DNA from: Heyndrickxia sporothermodurans
GTDB taxonomy: Bacteria; Bacillota; Bacilli; Bacillales; Bacillaceae_C
DNA: 64,000 nt
Assembly (NCBI GenBank): GCA_018333075.1
Contig: BORH01000016.1
Coordinates: 1 to 64,000, forward strand
Direction: 5' to 3'
Part shown: positions 26,867 to 36,765 of the stretch, one piece after another
Position numbering within the stretch: the first letter of the stretch is position 1
Layout: each line of letters opens with the position of its first letter
Program-made: the position numbers and the translations under genes
The notes under the pieces: model-generated
What the model was told of the DNA's origin: nothing
The model's database searches: none
Seen by the model: only the letters and a program-made list of their open reading frames with translations

Positions 26867-27487
26867 ATGCTTACTATCAAACCTATTTTCTTTATCATTG
26901 CGGGAATAATATTTTCAATAGTTCAAATATTATTAATAGTCAAACGGAAAAAGTTTAATATTCTGGAATTATTGACTAAATTTATCTTTTTAAATTATTG
27001 TTTATTTACTATTTTTATACTCTTTTTTCCTATTATAATTGATCCTAGAGCCATTGAAATAACACCAGTACCTTATAACCTTATCCCATTTTCTTCAATA
27101 ATAGAAACTACAAAATTTACTTTAAAACATGGTTATTATATAGCACTAATTGAAAATATTGTAGGAAACTTTCTTATACTATTACCATTATCTTTCTACT
27201 TAAAAGTAATATGGAACAAACTAAAGACAATAAAAAAAACAATCATTATTGCTATTTTAATTCCTGTATTAATTGAATCTCTTCAACTAATATTAGACCT
27301 TTCTTTTGGATCAGCAAGATCAGTAGATATTGATGATGTAATACTAAATGCTAGTGGCTTTTTATTTGGTTATTGGTTAGCAATTAAACTTTCTCCAACT
27401 ATCAAAGAAATGCTATCTAACTCTAATATTAATTTTAAAAAGAATAAATTTTCACAAGTACAAAAATATAATTATCACGATGATTAG
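26867..27487 (+). CDS. VanZ-like membrane protein
   Basis: ATG follows GAAAGGAATCAAAT. The 206-aa protein has about five membrane helices and the VanZ pattern: NLIPFSSI (about 69-76), ENIVGNFLILLPLSF (about 100-114), ESLQLILDL and RSVDIDDVILNASGFLFGY (about 149-167). VanZ-like proteins are linked to teicoplanin and cationic-antimicrobial tolerance. It sits between two copies of a secreted protein, so self-protection or envelope change is possible but unproven. Confidence 0.8.
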   Translation: MLTIKPIFFIIAGIIFSIVQILLIVKRKKFNILELLTKFIFLNYCLFTIFILFFPIIIDPRAIEITPVPYNLIPFSSIIETTKFTLKHGYYIALIENIVGNFLILLPLSFYLKVIWNKLKTIKKTIIIAILIPVLIESLQLILDLSFGSARSVDIDDVILNASGFLFGYWLAIKLSPTIKEMLSNSNINFKKNKFSQVQKYNYHDD

Positions 27488-27585
27488 TTCTGAATTTATT
27501 AAATATACTAAATTTTCTTGCGCGACTACCAAATTATGCTATATTTGTAATATATTCATTGGCCAGTTTTAAGGAGGAGAATTTT

Positions 27586-27978
27586 ATGTTAAAAAAGAAC
27601 AAAAAAAAATTAATTGCAATAGCTGCTGTTGCTACATTATTATTAACACCTATATCTGCCCTAGCATTCACTTATAAATCGACTTTTGAAGTTTATTCAA
27701 CAAAAGGTTTTAGAGGACCAAATCGTACCTATAATGGAGATATTACAATTAGAACTTATAATAAAAAAGTTGAAAAAGGAAGCGATAAAAGAGATATAAA
27801 AATTCAATTATATCGTTATAGATTATTTAAAGACGAGTATATGGCAACTACTTATCATAATCGAATACCAGAAACTACGTCTAAATTGATTGGTTTTGAA
27901 GCAGGTGATTATTATTTTAAATTCTCAAAACCAGATGATGGTATTAATGTAAAAGGTAGTGTTATTATGAATGATTAA
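27586..27978 (+). CDS. secreted small protein, duplicated copy 2
   Basis: ATG after AAGGAGGAGAATTTT starts MLKKNKKKLIAIAAVATLLL, a signal peptide like that of copy 1. The mature part keeps TYNGDITIRTYNKKVEKGSD and differs mainly in the middle (YRYRLFKDEYM against WRNTNFKNDYM). Leader, promoter and 3' flank are duplicated too, so the whole transcription unit was copied with the VanZ-like gene ending up between. Confidence 0.65.
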   Translation: MLKKNKKKLIAIAAVATLLLTPISALAFTYKSTFEVYSTKGFRGPNRTYNGDITIRTYNKKVEKGSDKRDIKIQLYRYRLFKDEYMATTYHNRIPETTSKLIGFEAGDYYFKFSKPDDGINVKGSVIMND

Positions 27979-28159
27979 TTAAATATAAAAACTGGTCAAT
28001 GTATATTATTTATTCTAAAAAGTTTACGTTTCTATAAACAAAATTAGATGTTACAAAATAAAAGGCGAATTGCTATTTAATTAAAAGTGTCACTTTAGGA
28101 GGTAATTTGCTCTTATTTTAAGCGTTATTTTGCACTAAAAGTAAACATAAATAAGCCCA

Positions 28160-28197
28160 ATTTCTCACATTAAAATTGAGAAATTGGGCTTTTATCG
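28160..28197 (+). terminator. bidirectional terminator
   Basis: Arms agcccaatttctca and tgagaaattgggct with T-runs. It separates the duplicated cassette from the minus-strand XRE gene. Confidence 0.8.
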
Positions 28198-28260
28198 TTA
28201 CTCTGGAAAAGCGCCCTATTCTGGAACAATTATATTCCATAAGGCACATGTGGGCGTGTT

Positions 28261-28689
28261 CTAATTAAAAAATTTTTTCTTATTATTTTTCACGTAGTTA
28301 AGGATAACTATGAAGTAAATAAAGACTATAAAATTTATTATGCCAAATGTTAGACTAGATGGATTTTTAAAGGGCAACACAAAGAGCCAAAATACCACTA
28401 CAAACGAACTCACTACATATAACCACTTGAATTTATCTGTCATCCTTGCCTCTCCCAACTTTCCTTCTTTGATGATTTTATCTTTCAAAAAAGCATCTCC
28501 TTTAATTAATTCATCAATGCTGATACCGAATAAATTACTTAAAGTAATCAGTGTTTCAATATTTGGGTAGCCTTTTTCAAGTTCCCATTTAGAAACTGAT
28601 TGTCTGCTAATGTTTAACTTTTTGGCTAATTCTTCTTGAGAAAGATTATGTTTTAAACGTTCTTCTTTTAGTTTTTTGTAGAACTCCAT
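28261..28689 (-). CDS. XRE-family regulator with C-terminal membrane helices
   Basis: I chose ATG at 28687-28689, 8 bases after GGGAG. The 142-aa product begins with a Cro/C1-type HTH (LSQEELAKKLNISRQSVSKW, residues 16-35; GYPNIETLITLSNLF) and ends with two hydrophobic helices (WLYVVSSFVVVFWLFVLPF and FGIINFIVFIYFIVIL). Such membrane-tethered XRE proteins often control small neighbouring membrane genes. The divergent or upstream partner here is the broken membrane gene at 28790-29161. Confidence 0.8.
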   Translation of the reverse strand: MEFYKKLKEERLKHNLSQEELAKKLNISRQSVSKWELEKGYPNIETLITLSNLFGISIDELIKGDAFLKDKIIKEGKLGEARMTDKFKWLYVVSSFVVVFWLFVLPFKNPSSLTFGIINFIVFIYFIVILNYVKNNKKKFFN

Positions 28690-28789
28690 GATTTCAACTC
28701 CCTGCATTTGTTTTACTATGCTAATAAAAACTTTAAAGACTCACAAAGTAGAATGATGTAACCTACGGGTAGCAACTGCCGAATACTTT

Positions 28790-29161
28790 TCACTGATGGA
28801 GTAGAGAATAAAAAGAGCGTCCAATAAAAAGTCCTCCAATGACAAAAACAATCGATAGCAGAATTCCCTTCCCATCCGTAGCTATATACGAAGGGATAAA
28901 AAGATTCATGGAAACTTTAAGGGCAACAAACATGATAAGTGTTCCAACTAGCCAGAATTTCATTTTGCCCTTACTCATTTTTTCTATTTTATTCAGAAAT
29001 ATTACCCGACCTTGAATTACCCCAGCTACAAATCCCAATACTAATATTAGGAGTAGTAAAATCTACTCTTTTATTCCAATATCATTTATCATAAACGCAA
29101 ACACGATTCCAACAATAAGCAGCAGCGTTCCGATGATAAATACTCTATCCAATCCTTTCAC
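28790..29161 (-). pseudogene. small membrane protein split by an in-frame TAG
   Basis: GTG at 29159-29161 after AAGGAG starts VKGLDRVFIIGTLLLIVGI, a 32-aa hydrophobic peptide ending at TAG 29063-29065. The same frame then continues (ILLLLILVLGFVAGVIQGR) to a stop at 28790, with further helices resembling CcdC/DUF1453-type proteins. Either one gene with a nonsense mutation or two coupled small genes; the second part has no ATG of its own. Confidence 0.45.
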
Positions 29162-29179
29162 AACGACTTCACTCCTTGT

Positions 29180-29275
29180 ATAACCATTTGAATTTATCTG
29201 TCATTTTTATTTTTAACATGTTGGATAAAGATTTGTAAGAATCGCAAGATGGAATAATGTAACCTAAGGATAGCA
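29180..29275 (-). repeat. degenerate second copy of XRE gene edges
   Basis: Short blocks match two separate parts of the XRE gene region: accatttgaatttatctgtc (compare 28420) and aatgtaacctaaggatagca (compare 28754). The middle is deleted, so a duplicated XRE gene was mostly lost here. Confidence 0.5.
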
Positions 29276-29689
29276 GGACTTAAAACAAGTGGTTGCTAAC
29301 CTGTTTCTTTTTGGGTACTTAGGTACCTTTGAGCCAGTAATAATAGGAGTTGCCTTAGTAGCAACTCCTTACTTCACAATCTGGCCCTTTAATTGAATAA
29401 CATAGCTTGCGTTTTTAAACATCTTTATTGTAAATGTTACCACTTTATTTGTAATTAAACACTTTATTGTCATTCAACAGTAGAGCCTATTAGGATACAA
29501 TCTAATCACCTGAAAAATAAGCTCATAATGAATCATATGACTTGTTTCAAAATGCTTAGCGTTGTAAATTCGCATTTTCCTGACGCTACCCCTTAATGAA
29601 CTTTATTAATTAAAATTTTAGGGTAGCCACTTAAAAAAGTTACTACCCTTTATAAGAAAGCTGAAAATGAATTACGCTTCTACATATTT
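29276..29689. other. spacer with hairpins and a MITE end
   Basis: Contains a terminator-like hairpin at 29345-29373 (aggagttgc/gcaactcct), the MITE-like right end at 29549-29595 and a small inverted repeat agggtag...ctaccct at about 29620-29652. No gene seen. Confidence 0.5.
29549..29595. repeat. MITE-like end, copy B2 (solo right end)
   Basis: The stretch aaaatgcttagcgttgtaaa...tttcctgacgctacccctt is nearly identical to the right end at 40074-40120. No matching left end is seen nearby, so it is a truncated copy. Confidence 0.55.
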
Positions 29690-30062
29690 AATTCCCAAAA
29701 ATCATCATTAGATTTTTCTTCAGTATCATTAGGATTAAAAGTCATTTCATACACATCATACCAATTTTTAATCGCTTTTTTCATAACAGCATGAAAACTC
29801 TTTATAGATCCTTTAGTTTTTTTAAGTACATTTGAAATAATCAAAGCAAAATCATTAGAGTTTACTGTATTATCGCTAGATTTATAGAAAGCAAGAATTT
29901 CATAAGGATTTATATTATCTTCTATCAGTCTGTCTATATTTACAGATAATTGCTTTAATATATGTATTTGGCATTTCTTTTGAATCTAGTATTTCATTTA
30001 ATTGATTAGTTAACTCTACCTTATTATCTCTGATGATAGTGAAATTTTTAAACCTACTGCAA
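29690..30062 (-). pseudogene. unrecognised protein remnant, frameshifted and 5'-truncated
   Basis: On the minus strand the frame FKNFTIIRDNKVELTNQLNE...MPNTYI shifts near 29955 into QLSVNIDRLIEDNINPYEIL, KKTKGSIKSFHAVMKKAIKN and ends DDFWELNM. The helical, Asn/Lys-rich look recalls replication or DnaD-like proteins of phage and plasmids, but I cannot assign it. Its 5' end is lost at the junction with the C39-like gene. Confidence 0.4.
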
Positions 30063-30083
30063 TTGATTTTTATAAAAGAATAA

Positions 30084-31268
30084 ACCGCATCAAAGAATAT
30101 CGACGGAAGCCTTGGGGAAATAGTATCCCGTGGCACTCGTAAAAAGACCAAAGGGACAGTAGTAGATGTTTTTGGTGAATACTGGTGGTATACAAATGAC
30201 GGTTATTATATCCCGAAGCAATTTGCGATCATTTACTGTGAATCGTTTAAATTTGAAGAAACCTTTAGTGATGTACTATTTGGAAAAGTTACAACCATTT
30301 ATGGAGCAAGCGTTTATGACCGATGTATGAGAGAAATACGGAAAATTCCTTTCCTTGAAAATGTGGTTATTACCTCCAGATATTCACGTCAATCTGAAGA
30401 ATTTTTTATGACTGATGAAGATTTATTTTTAAAAAGTGAAGATGTTTTCGTTATGGATGGAAAAAGTATTTTTTATAAGAGCGATGAAAAGGAATTTGAT
30501 TGTTCAATGTATGCCTATGTTATAGTGCCGAATAGTAAAGGACTCAATCAATTTGAACGATCGATAGATTTGTCACCAGGAATTTCTTATGAAGTAAGGA
30601 AGAAGAAACAAGATATTTATAGAAGATGGTGGTATGAAACAACTGGTGAAACGTTATATTTGCCTATGGGAAACTGTTCACTTTTACATGAGAAAAACGA
30701 TCTTGTTTTTCCAAAGGATCTAAAAGATTATTATTTGTTAGCCACAAAGCATATCAATCAAATGGCTTGGCACGTAGAAAATGGATGTGAAGCGGCTTCT
30801 CGTTTAATGGGGCTGCAATACAAGGGATACGCCGTCGATATGAATTATGGTGATTTTGTCAAACGAATGCCGATCGATCCTGAGTATAATCCATATGATG
30901 GGTTTGGTGGTTCTCCTTACAAAATTAATAAAGGTAGATTTGAAGCAATATTCCCAAGACCTCTTGAGCAATGGGGGAAACAATATGGAAAAGTTATGGA
31001 CATTTCAGGCGCTACAATTAGTCAATTGAAGAAATGTATATTAGAAGATAATCCAGTAGTTGTGTATGTCACAATTGGCTTTGGTTCACCGAATTTTGAT
31101 GACTATCCTTGGGGGACAGCCATTGCCAATAATCATGCTGTCTTGCCGGATGGTGTATATGGAGGCTTTTTGCATGTCAATGACCCGATTGATGGTCCGT
31201 ATTGGATAAGTGAAGAGCAATTTACTACAATTTATGAACTTAGAAAATGGGCAGTGGGGGTGTTCTAA
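30084..31268 (+). pseudogene. C39-like cysteine peptidase protein, 5'-truncated
   Basis: The frame is open from a stop at 30081 for 394 codons without a proper start. An SH3-like beta segment (VVDVFGEYWWYTNDGYYIPK) is followed by a linker and a C39_2-type domain: MAWHVENGCEAASRLMGLQY with the catalytic Cys, IANNHAVLPDGVYGGF with the His, and VNDPIDGPYW with the Asp. An internal ATG at 30327 could give a 313-aa product without the first domain or a signal peptide. The junction with another gene remnant shows it was truncated. Confidence 0.65.
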
Positions 31269-31763
31269 TACAGGTTTCAGATGTTGCGATAAAAGCAGAG
31301 CATATGGGCTAATGCTAATGTTTCTATTAGACTACATACTCTAAGCGAGATAATAAATTCAGTGTTTAACTCGGGTTTCCAATTAAAATATTTGATGAGC
31401 ACCGCGGATGGAGTAATGAAAATATTCCATGGGAATTTACTATATTAGCTTGTAATTAGCGGGGATTATTAATAAATAAAGAACATCATAAGACCGATAG
31501 TTGGTCTATTTCTTTTGCTCAAAAAATGTTATTATTCAACATTTGTCAAAATAGAGTATGACCCAACCTGCCTTTTTCTACCCGATTTACTTTGCACTTT
31601 TTATTTTTTAATAGTAAAGTTTATAATGTTCGAAATTTACTATAGTTTGATAAAAAGTGCTTATACATGCTATAAGTGTAAAAGAGGCAGTAGTATTTTT
31701 GTTTTTTTATTTTGGGACGAGAGTTTGATCAAGTATCCCATAATGAAAGGAATTGATTTGATT
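31269..31763. other. spacer upstream of the dus gene
   Basis: No gene recognised. The last 250 bases stay open in the dus frame but have poor coding character and contain its promoter region. Confidence 0.45.
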
Positions 31764-32774
31764 ATGACAGACAATTTTTGGCGTGATTTACCACGACCAT
31801 TTTTTATACTTGCACCAATGGAAGATGTGACGGATGTTGTTTTTCGCCATGTAGTGAGTGAAGCAGCTAGACCGGATGTGTTTTTTACAGAGTTTACAAA
31901 CACGGTGAGTTATTGTCATCCTGAGGGCAACCAAAGTGTACGTGGGAGATTGACTTTTACAGAAGATGAACAACCAATGGTGGCACATATATGGGGAGAT
32001 CAGCCCGAATATTTTCGTCAAACGAGTATCGGTGTGGCGAAGCTTGGGTTTCGGGGTGTGGACATCAATATGGGCTGTCCTGTGCATAATGTGGCAGCCA
32101 AAGGGAAGGGAAGCGGCCTTATCCTCCGTCCAGAAGTTGCTGCGGATATCATACAAGCAGCAAAAGCAGGAGGATTGCCTGTAAGTGTGAAGACAAGGCT
32201 GGGTTATACGAATGTAGACGAATGGCGGGACTGGCTGACACATATATTGAAGCAAGACATCGCTAATCTTTCTATTCATCTGCGTACAAGAAAGGAAATG
32301 AGCAAAGTAGATGCTCATTGGGAACTGATTCCAGAGATTAAGAAGCTTCGTGATGAGGTGGCACCAGATACACTTTTGACGATCAATGGGGATATTCCTG
32401 ACCGTCAAACTGGCTTGAAGCTTGTTGAACAATATGGTGTTGACGGGGTAATGATTGGGCGTGGTATTTTTACAAATCCTTTTGCCTTTGAAAAAGAGCC
32501 GAGAGAACATAGCAGTGAGGAATTGCTGGATCTCTTAAGATTGCAGCTTGATCTTCATGATAAATATTCAGAAGAATTTGAGCCGCGTCCATTCAAACAC
32601 CTTCTTCGCTTTTTTAAGATATACGTCAAAGGGTTTCGAGGGGCGAGTGAATTAAGAAATCAATTGATGAGCACAAAGTCAACAGATGAAGTACGTGAAA
32701 TGCTCGATAACTTTGGAGTAAATAATATTGATGGGACTGGGGAACTAGAGAATGATGTGACCCAAAAAAGCTAG
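31764..32774 (+). CDS. tRNA-dihydrouridine synthase (Dus family)
   Basis: I chose ATG at 31764, which opens the conserved start [18 protein letters not shown]; the longer upstream frame is not protein-like. The 336-aa enzyme reduces uridine to dihydrouridine in tRNA with FMN and NADPH. Visible are the FMN-barrel start LAPMEDVTD, the active Cys in NMGCPVHNV (about residue 98), VSVKTRLGY, and phosphate-binding INGDI and GVMIGRG. It carries the N- and C-terminal Dus domains in full. A strong terminator follows. A partial second copy of its 3' end is at 33222. Confidence 0.92.
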   Translation: MTDNFWRDLPRPFFILAPMEDVTDVVFRHVVSEAARPDVFFTEFTNTVSYCHPEGNQSVRGRLTFTEDEQPMVAHIWGDQPEYFRQTSIGVAKLGFRGVDINMGCPVHNVAAKGKGSGLILRPEVAADIIQAAKAGGLPVSVKTRLGYTNVDEWRDWLTHILKQDIANLSIHLRTRKEMSKVDAHWELIPEIKKLRDEVAPDTLLTINGDIPDRQTGLKLVEQYGVDGVMIGRGIFTNPFAFEKEPREHSSEELLDLLRLQLDLHDKYSEEFEPRPFKHLLRFFKIYVKGFRGASELRNQLMSTKSTDEVREMLDNFGVNNIDGTGELENDVTQKS

Positions 32775-32789
32775 CGTTTATATTATGCA

Positions 32790-32843
32790 GTTAATTGGCT
32801 GGTGTGAGTTCGGTATTAAACTGGACTCATACCAGTCAATTTT
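32790..32843 (+). terminator. terminator of the dus gene
   Basis: Imperfect arms ttggctggtgtgagtt and gactcataccagtcaa with a T-run. Confidence 0.8.
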
Positions 32844-33221
32844 TGCTTTATACGTTTGTTTAGTATGGTATGAACGTTATTTGTAAATGGCCTTCTATCT
32901 TCCTCCCAAAATCTCGGTTTCCATGCTGAAAAATTTGGTACTCACTGCTAAGGGGAGATGGTGTAGACTGGATGAATTTTGAAAAGAATATCAAGCAAAT
33001 AAGTGAACATGTATGTAAAAGAGCGGTTTAATGATGAGTTCCAAAATTTAAGTTTTTTTTGAAATTTTAAAGGGATTATTGTTGTCAGTTTAACGGCTTT
33101 TTCTTTAAATTTACTTTTTGATTATACATTGATAATGAATAGAATACAGTATATTGAAAAGTGGAAATAAGAAAAAGAAAATGAACCAATTCCCACAATC
33201 ATTCGATAACATTAAACTATA
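32844..33221. other. gene-free spacer
   Basis: No gene or clear structure seen between the dus terminator and the duplicated dus tail. Confidence 0.4.
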
Positions 33222-33427
33222 GTTAGGAATTGCTGGATCTCTTAAGATTGCAGGCTTGATCTTCATGATAAATATTCAGAAGAATTTGAGCCGCGTCCAT
33301 TCAAACACCTTTTTCGCTTTTTTAAGATATACGTCAAAAGGTTTCGAGGGACGAGTGAATTAAGAAATCAATTGATGAGCACAAAGTCAACAGACGAAGT
33401 GCGTGAAATGCTCGATAAATTTGAGTG
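33222..33427 (+). pseudogene. partial duplicate of the dus 3' end
   Basis: This stretch matches 32517-32720 almost base for base (from ggaattgctggatctctta to gaaatgctcgataa) with a few substitutions and one inserted g near 33252. It has no start and cannot be functional. The tandem-like arrangement points to a local duplication or a recombined second dus copy. Confidence 0.88.
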
Positions 33428-33655
33428 AAAGAATGTTGATGTCGTTTCTATTTTGTTAAGAATTACTCTGAAAAAATTATTAATGGTCGGAATGAATTAA
33501 ATTTATGATTATCGATTTAATAATATTTTGAAATGGTGATGTGTAAATCCTTACATTTTTATGACTAAAGGAAAAAACTTCAAATGTATTATGTATCCAA
33601 AAGGATAAGTTTATAGTGTTTGTATCAACACAAGTATATATAAGATAAAATATAC

Positions 33656-33693
33656 AGCCGTTTTCTCCATATGTAGGAAACGGTTTTTTTGCT
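33656..33693 (+). terminator. terminator-like hairpin
   Basis: Arms gccgttttct and aggaaacggt around a short loop, then seven Ts. Confidence 0.7.
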
Positions 33694-33867
33694 TGTTCCT
33701 TATCGATGCAACTTTGCAAAGGAGCCTTTCAAAGGTATTTTTTAGTCCTTCTTATACAAAAAAATCATATTATCGTAAAAAATGAAAAAATTTACAAAAA
33801 ATTAGGTTTCTATTATTTACAAACTATTCTCAATAAATGTATATTAAAATTTAAGGGGGGAGAAAAT

Positions 33868-34140
33868 TTGAAGAAAATCATATCAACGATCATGATTGGG
33901 GTATTTTTCTTAGCTTTTAGTGTCAACAGTGCATTTGCTCATCCAGGAAGAACGGACAGATTAGGTGGACATTTTAGGACAAGTGATTGTGTTTATATGT
34001 TCCATCATCCGACAAGTAAAGTTTCTGGAAAATCTAAAGCTAAAATTGTTTCTCTTATAAAACAATATAATAGTAATAAGAGATGTACTAGAACATTAAC
34101 AACTAAAAAGGTTATGTGGAATACAGTAAAACATAAATAG
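33868..34140 (+). CDS. small secreted YHYH-like/HPGRTD protein
   Basis: TTG at 33868 after AAGGGGGGAGAAAAT starts a signal peptide (IISTIMIGVFFLAFSVNSAFA). The mature 65 residues begin HPGRTDRLGGHFRTSDC, the conserved start of small YHYH-type exported proteins found in Bacillus. Two Cys (in TSDC and NKRC) may form a disulfide. Function unknown. A terminator follows at once. Confidence 0.72.
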   Translation: MKKIISTIMIGVFFLAFSVNSAFAHPGRTDRLGGHFRTSDCVYMFHHPTSKVSGKSKAKIVSLIKQYNSNKRCTRTLTTKKVMWNTVKHK

Positions 34141-34142
34141 TG

Positions 34143-34172
34143 TTACCCACCATGAAAGGTGGGTTTTTTATG
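34143..34172 (+). terminator. terminator
   Basis: Arms acccacc and ggtgggt with a T-run. Confidence 0.8.
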
Positions 34173-34295
34173 TATTTTTAAGGGTATAAAACTAGAATCG
34201 TAAATAGGGGATGTAAGACATTTATTAAATGTAAAACCCCGGCACAGAATCATTTTCATGTCGGGTTGATAGTGATCAAATCATGTAAATTCTTA

Positions 34296-34622
34296 TTACC
34301 ACGCTTTGCTGCTTTCTTTTCTGAGTTTCCACATTCTATCTGTCCATTTTCTTACCTTTTTATCGATTTCACTCGCTCTGTCATTGATTTCTGTATGTTT
34401 TTCTTTAATTAATTTGTAAGCAATATTTCGTAATTGTTCGTTTCTTTCCGATAACCAAGCTCGTAGGGTTGAAGATGTCTCCGAATCGATCCAATGGTTA
34501 TCCTCCAGTAATTGGATTGCTTTCGTATACCTATCATTTTCACGCGATATCATATTTTTCAGAGGTTCACTTAGCTTATCAACTCGTTTTTGCTCCGCTG
34601 AAATTTCCCAGGGATTAGGCAT
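34296..34622 (-). CDS. helical protein of unknown function
   Basis: The 108-aa minus-strand product is almost wholly helical and highly charged (KRVDKLSEPLKNMISREND, KLIKEKHTEINDRASEID). ATG lacks a strong ribosome site, and coding-like sequence does not continue upstream. It may be a small cytoplasmic protein or a fragment of a larger one. No family recognised. Confidence 0.4.
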   Translation of the reverse strand: MPNPWEISAEQKRVDKLSEPLKNMISRENDRYTKAIQLLEDNHWIDSETSSTLRAWLSERNEQLRNIAYKLIKEKHTEINDRASEIDKKVRKWTDRMWKLRKESSKAW

Positions 34623-34843
34623 CTTTGCAAACGACCATGCAAGATCAACCGGGGAAAGGAAGCTTTATACCTTAAAGCTAGTGAAGAGGTACTGTCTGTG
34701 TTGTATAAAAATCATAAATAGGAATTCAGTGAAAATATATACTATTTAAAAAAATCGCTATATAATAAGTGTAGGCAGGATCACGATCATGTATCAATGG
34801 TGTTCCACTTTTTTTAGATTTGAATATGGGGGCGAACCTTTCG

Positions 34844-35314
34844 ATGTCTGTTGATAATGAGATTTTAATGGATAAAGAAAAACAAAATGAACCAAAAGTG
34901 AAAGTAGAAAGAAAAGAGGGAGAACCGACTCCAGCTTTCAAAGGTGCTTCTTGGGCAGCGCTGTTAATAGGTGTTACAGCTTATCTTATCGGTTTGTTTA
35001 ATGCAACGATGGAATTGAACGAAAAAGGGTATTACTTTGCGCTTTTAATATTTGGGCTTTATTCATCGGTATCCTTGCAAAAAGCAGTTAGAGATAAAGA
35101 TGAGGGAATACCTGTTACAAATATTTATTATGGTATTAGTTGGATTGCACTTATTATATCCATTTTATTAATGGCCATCGGTTTATACAATGCGGGAAGT
35201 ATTGTTTTAAGCGAAAAGGGTTTCTATGGCATGGCATTTGTTCTTAGTTTATTTGCAGCAATCACGGTTCAAAAAAATATTAGAGATACACAGAGGGCAA
35301 GAGATAGAGATTGA
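34844..35314 (+). CDS. YiaA/YiaB-type inner membrane protein
   Basis: The 156-aa product has a charged N-terminus and two copies of a two-helix unit: [20 protein letters not shown]...[19 protein letters not shown] and [19 protein letters not shown]...[19 protein letters not shown]. This duplicated pattern, each ending with QK-x-x-RD, is the YiaAB domain. ATG at 34844 is my choice; a TTG at 34820 in the same frame is possible. Function is not established. Confidence 0.8.
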   Translation: MSVDNEILMDKEKQNEPKVKVERKEGEPTPAFKGASWAALLIGVTAYLIGLFNATMELNEKGYYFALLIFGLYSSVSLQKAVRDKDEGIPVTNIYYGISWIALIISILLMAIGLYNAGSIVLSEKGFYGMAFVLSLFAAITVQKNIRDTQRARDRD

Positions 35315-35363
35315 ATCTTAAAACGCGGGTAGGTTCTACCGTTTCAAAAATTGAAATTAACAT

Positions 35364-35413
35364 TGCCAATGAAAAAGAAGCATTCGCCATTTTACTGAAT
35401 GCTTCTTTTCCTA
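35364..35413. terminator. bidirectional terminator
   Basis: Arms agaagcattc and gaatgcttct with A- and T-runs on the two sides, between convergent genes. Confidence 0.8.
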
Positions 35414-35421
35414 TCTAACCT

Positions 35422-36765
35422 TTATAATACGCGACGTGCCTTTACATAGTTTTGATTCGCCCATTTGGATGCTAGATCTTCTGAAACAACACCATTTGAA
35501 GCTAAGCGAATATATTTATTATTTCCGATGTAAATACCTGCATGGGTGATTTTTGTCCCACTATTATCACCAGAAAAGAAAATTAAGTCGCCTTTTTGTA
35601 AATCTGCTTTCTGGACTGCTTGACCAATTTCTGCTTGACGGCTTGCTAATTTTTCTTTTAAATCAATTCCTTGATTTTTGAAGACATAATATGTAAATCC
35701 AGCAGGAGTAAATGTTAAGGAGTTTTCATCATAAACATAACCGAATTTTGCTTTTCCGATAAGACTTGTAGCTGAATCCACTACTTTATCAGCAGCCGAT
35801 GTATTTGTTTCCGGTTTTTCAATTGGAGGTATGTCTTCGGTAAAAACACGTTTTGCCGTTATGTAGTGCTGTTTGTAGTAATCCACAAAGAGAACCCTAG
35901 TCATAATTCCATTTGAATTTGGGACGATAATTCGATGGTCTCCTGCATATATGGCGACGGATCCCGGTGTCGTTGAACCAGCTGTATTGTTGAAGAAAAT
36001 TAAATCGCCTTTTTTTAAGTTTTCTTTAGAAACAGTTGTTCCTTTATTCATTAGTTCTTTAAGGCTTGTTGTTCCTAAATTTACTCCATTTTTTTGATAT
36101 ACATAATTGACAAAACCGGTACTTGTAAATTTCTTCGCTGCTTCATCATTGGTGTTCCCCATTGTCACTTTATTCATCAAATCATAGGAAAGTCCAACAA
36201 TGTTATCTCCAGTAGTTGCTGGGTTTGATGGAAGTAAAGTTGGTAGTACTCGTCTAGCAGAGTAATAGCTTTCCGTATAATAAGGTTTGCTATTCATGTC
36301 TGAAATCACGATATTTTGTTTTGGATCAGCCATATGAATAATTTTATTATCGCCAATATACATTCCTACGTGATCCGGATTAGTACCTGTTTGCTTACTT
36401 TTAAAGAAAACGAGATCCCCTTTTTGTAGTTCATTTCTTGCAACGTATGTACCTTGTTGAACCATGTAATCTTCATTGTATGTAGCTAAATCGACTCCGT
36501 TTTTTTCAAAAATATACATGATAAAAGTTGCACAAGAGAATTTGTATGGGGCCGTTGTTTTATACTCCGTATTACTGTATGTAGCCTTTCCTATTAAACT
36601 TTTAGCTGTTTGAATTAATTGATCAGCCTTTGCCTCAACAGCTAATTGGTTATTTTGAGGATTAATAGAAGCTGCTGATACTTTCACTTCATTTAACGAA
36701 GGTACAATTATCGTACTTAAACCAAGTGTAACTGCTAATGCTGTGGTTGCTAGATGTTTTTTCAT
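35422..36765 (-). CDS. secreted protein with three NlpC/P60 domains, two degenerate
   Basis: ATG after GGAGGTAACCG starts a signal peptide (LATTALAVTLGLSTIIV). Three NlpC/P60 units follow. Unit 1 (about 45-175) has the catalytic Cys78 in KFSCATF and His132 in PDHVGMYIGD. Unit 2 (about 190-307) has Ser215 and Ser269 at those positions. Unit 3 (about 325-447) has Pro354 in place of Cys but keeps His in ITHAGIYIGN. Active family members cut peptidoglycan stem peptides. Only unit 1 should cleave; the others may bind the wall. Confidence 0.85.
   Translation of the reverse strand: MKKHLATTALAVTLGLSTIIVPSLNEVKVSAASINPQNNQLAVEAKADQLIQTAKSLIGKATYSNTEYKTTAPYKFSCATFIMYIFEKNGVDLATYNEDYMVQQGTYVARNELQKGDLVFFKSKQTGTNPDHVGMYIGDNKIIHMADPKQNIVISDMNSKPYYTESYYSARRVLPTLLPSNPATTGDNIVGLSYDLMNKVTMGNTNDEAAKKFTSTGFVNYVYQKNGVNLGTTSLKELMNKGTTVSKENLKKGDLIFFNNTAGSTTPGSVAIYAGDHRIIVPNSNGIMTRVLFVDYYKQHYITAKRVFTEDIPPIEKPETNTSAADKVVDSATSLIGKAKFGYVYDENSLTFTPAGFTYYVFKNQGIDLKEKLASRQAEIGQAVQKADLQKGDLIFFSGDNSGTKITHAGIYIGNNKYIRLASNGVVSEDLASKWANQNYVKARRVL

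Noticed and set aside
31788-32510. 240-codon minus-strand frame inside the dus gene
   Set aside because: Antisense to a well-conserved enzyme; Cys/His-rich composition is a shadow of the plus-strand codons.
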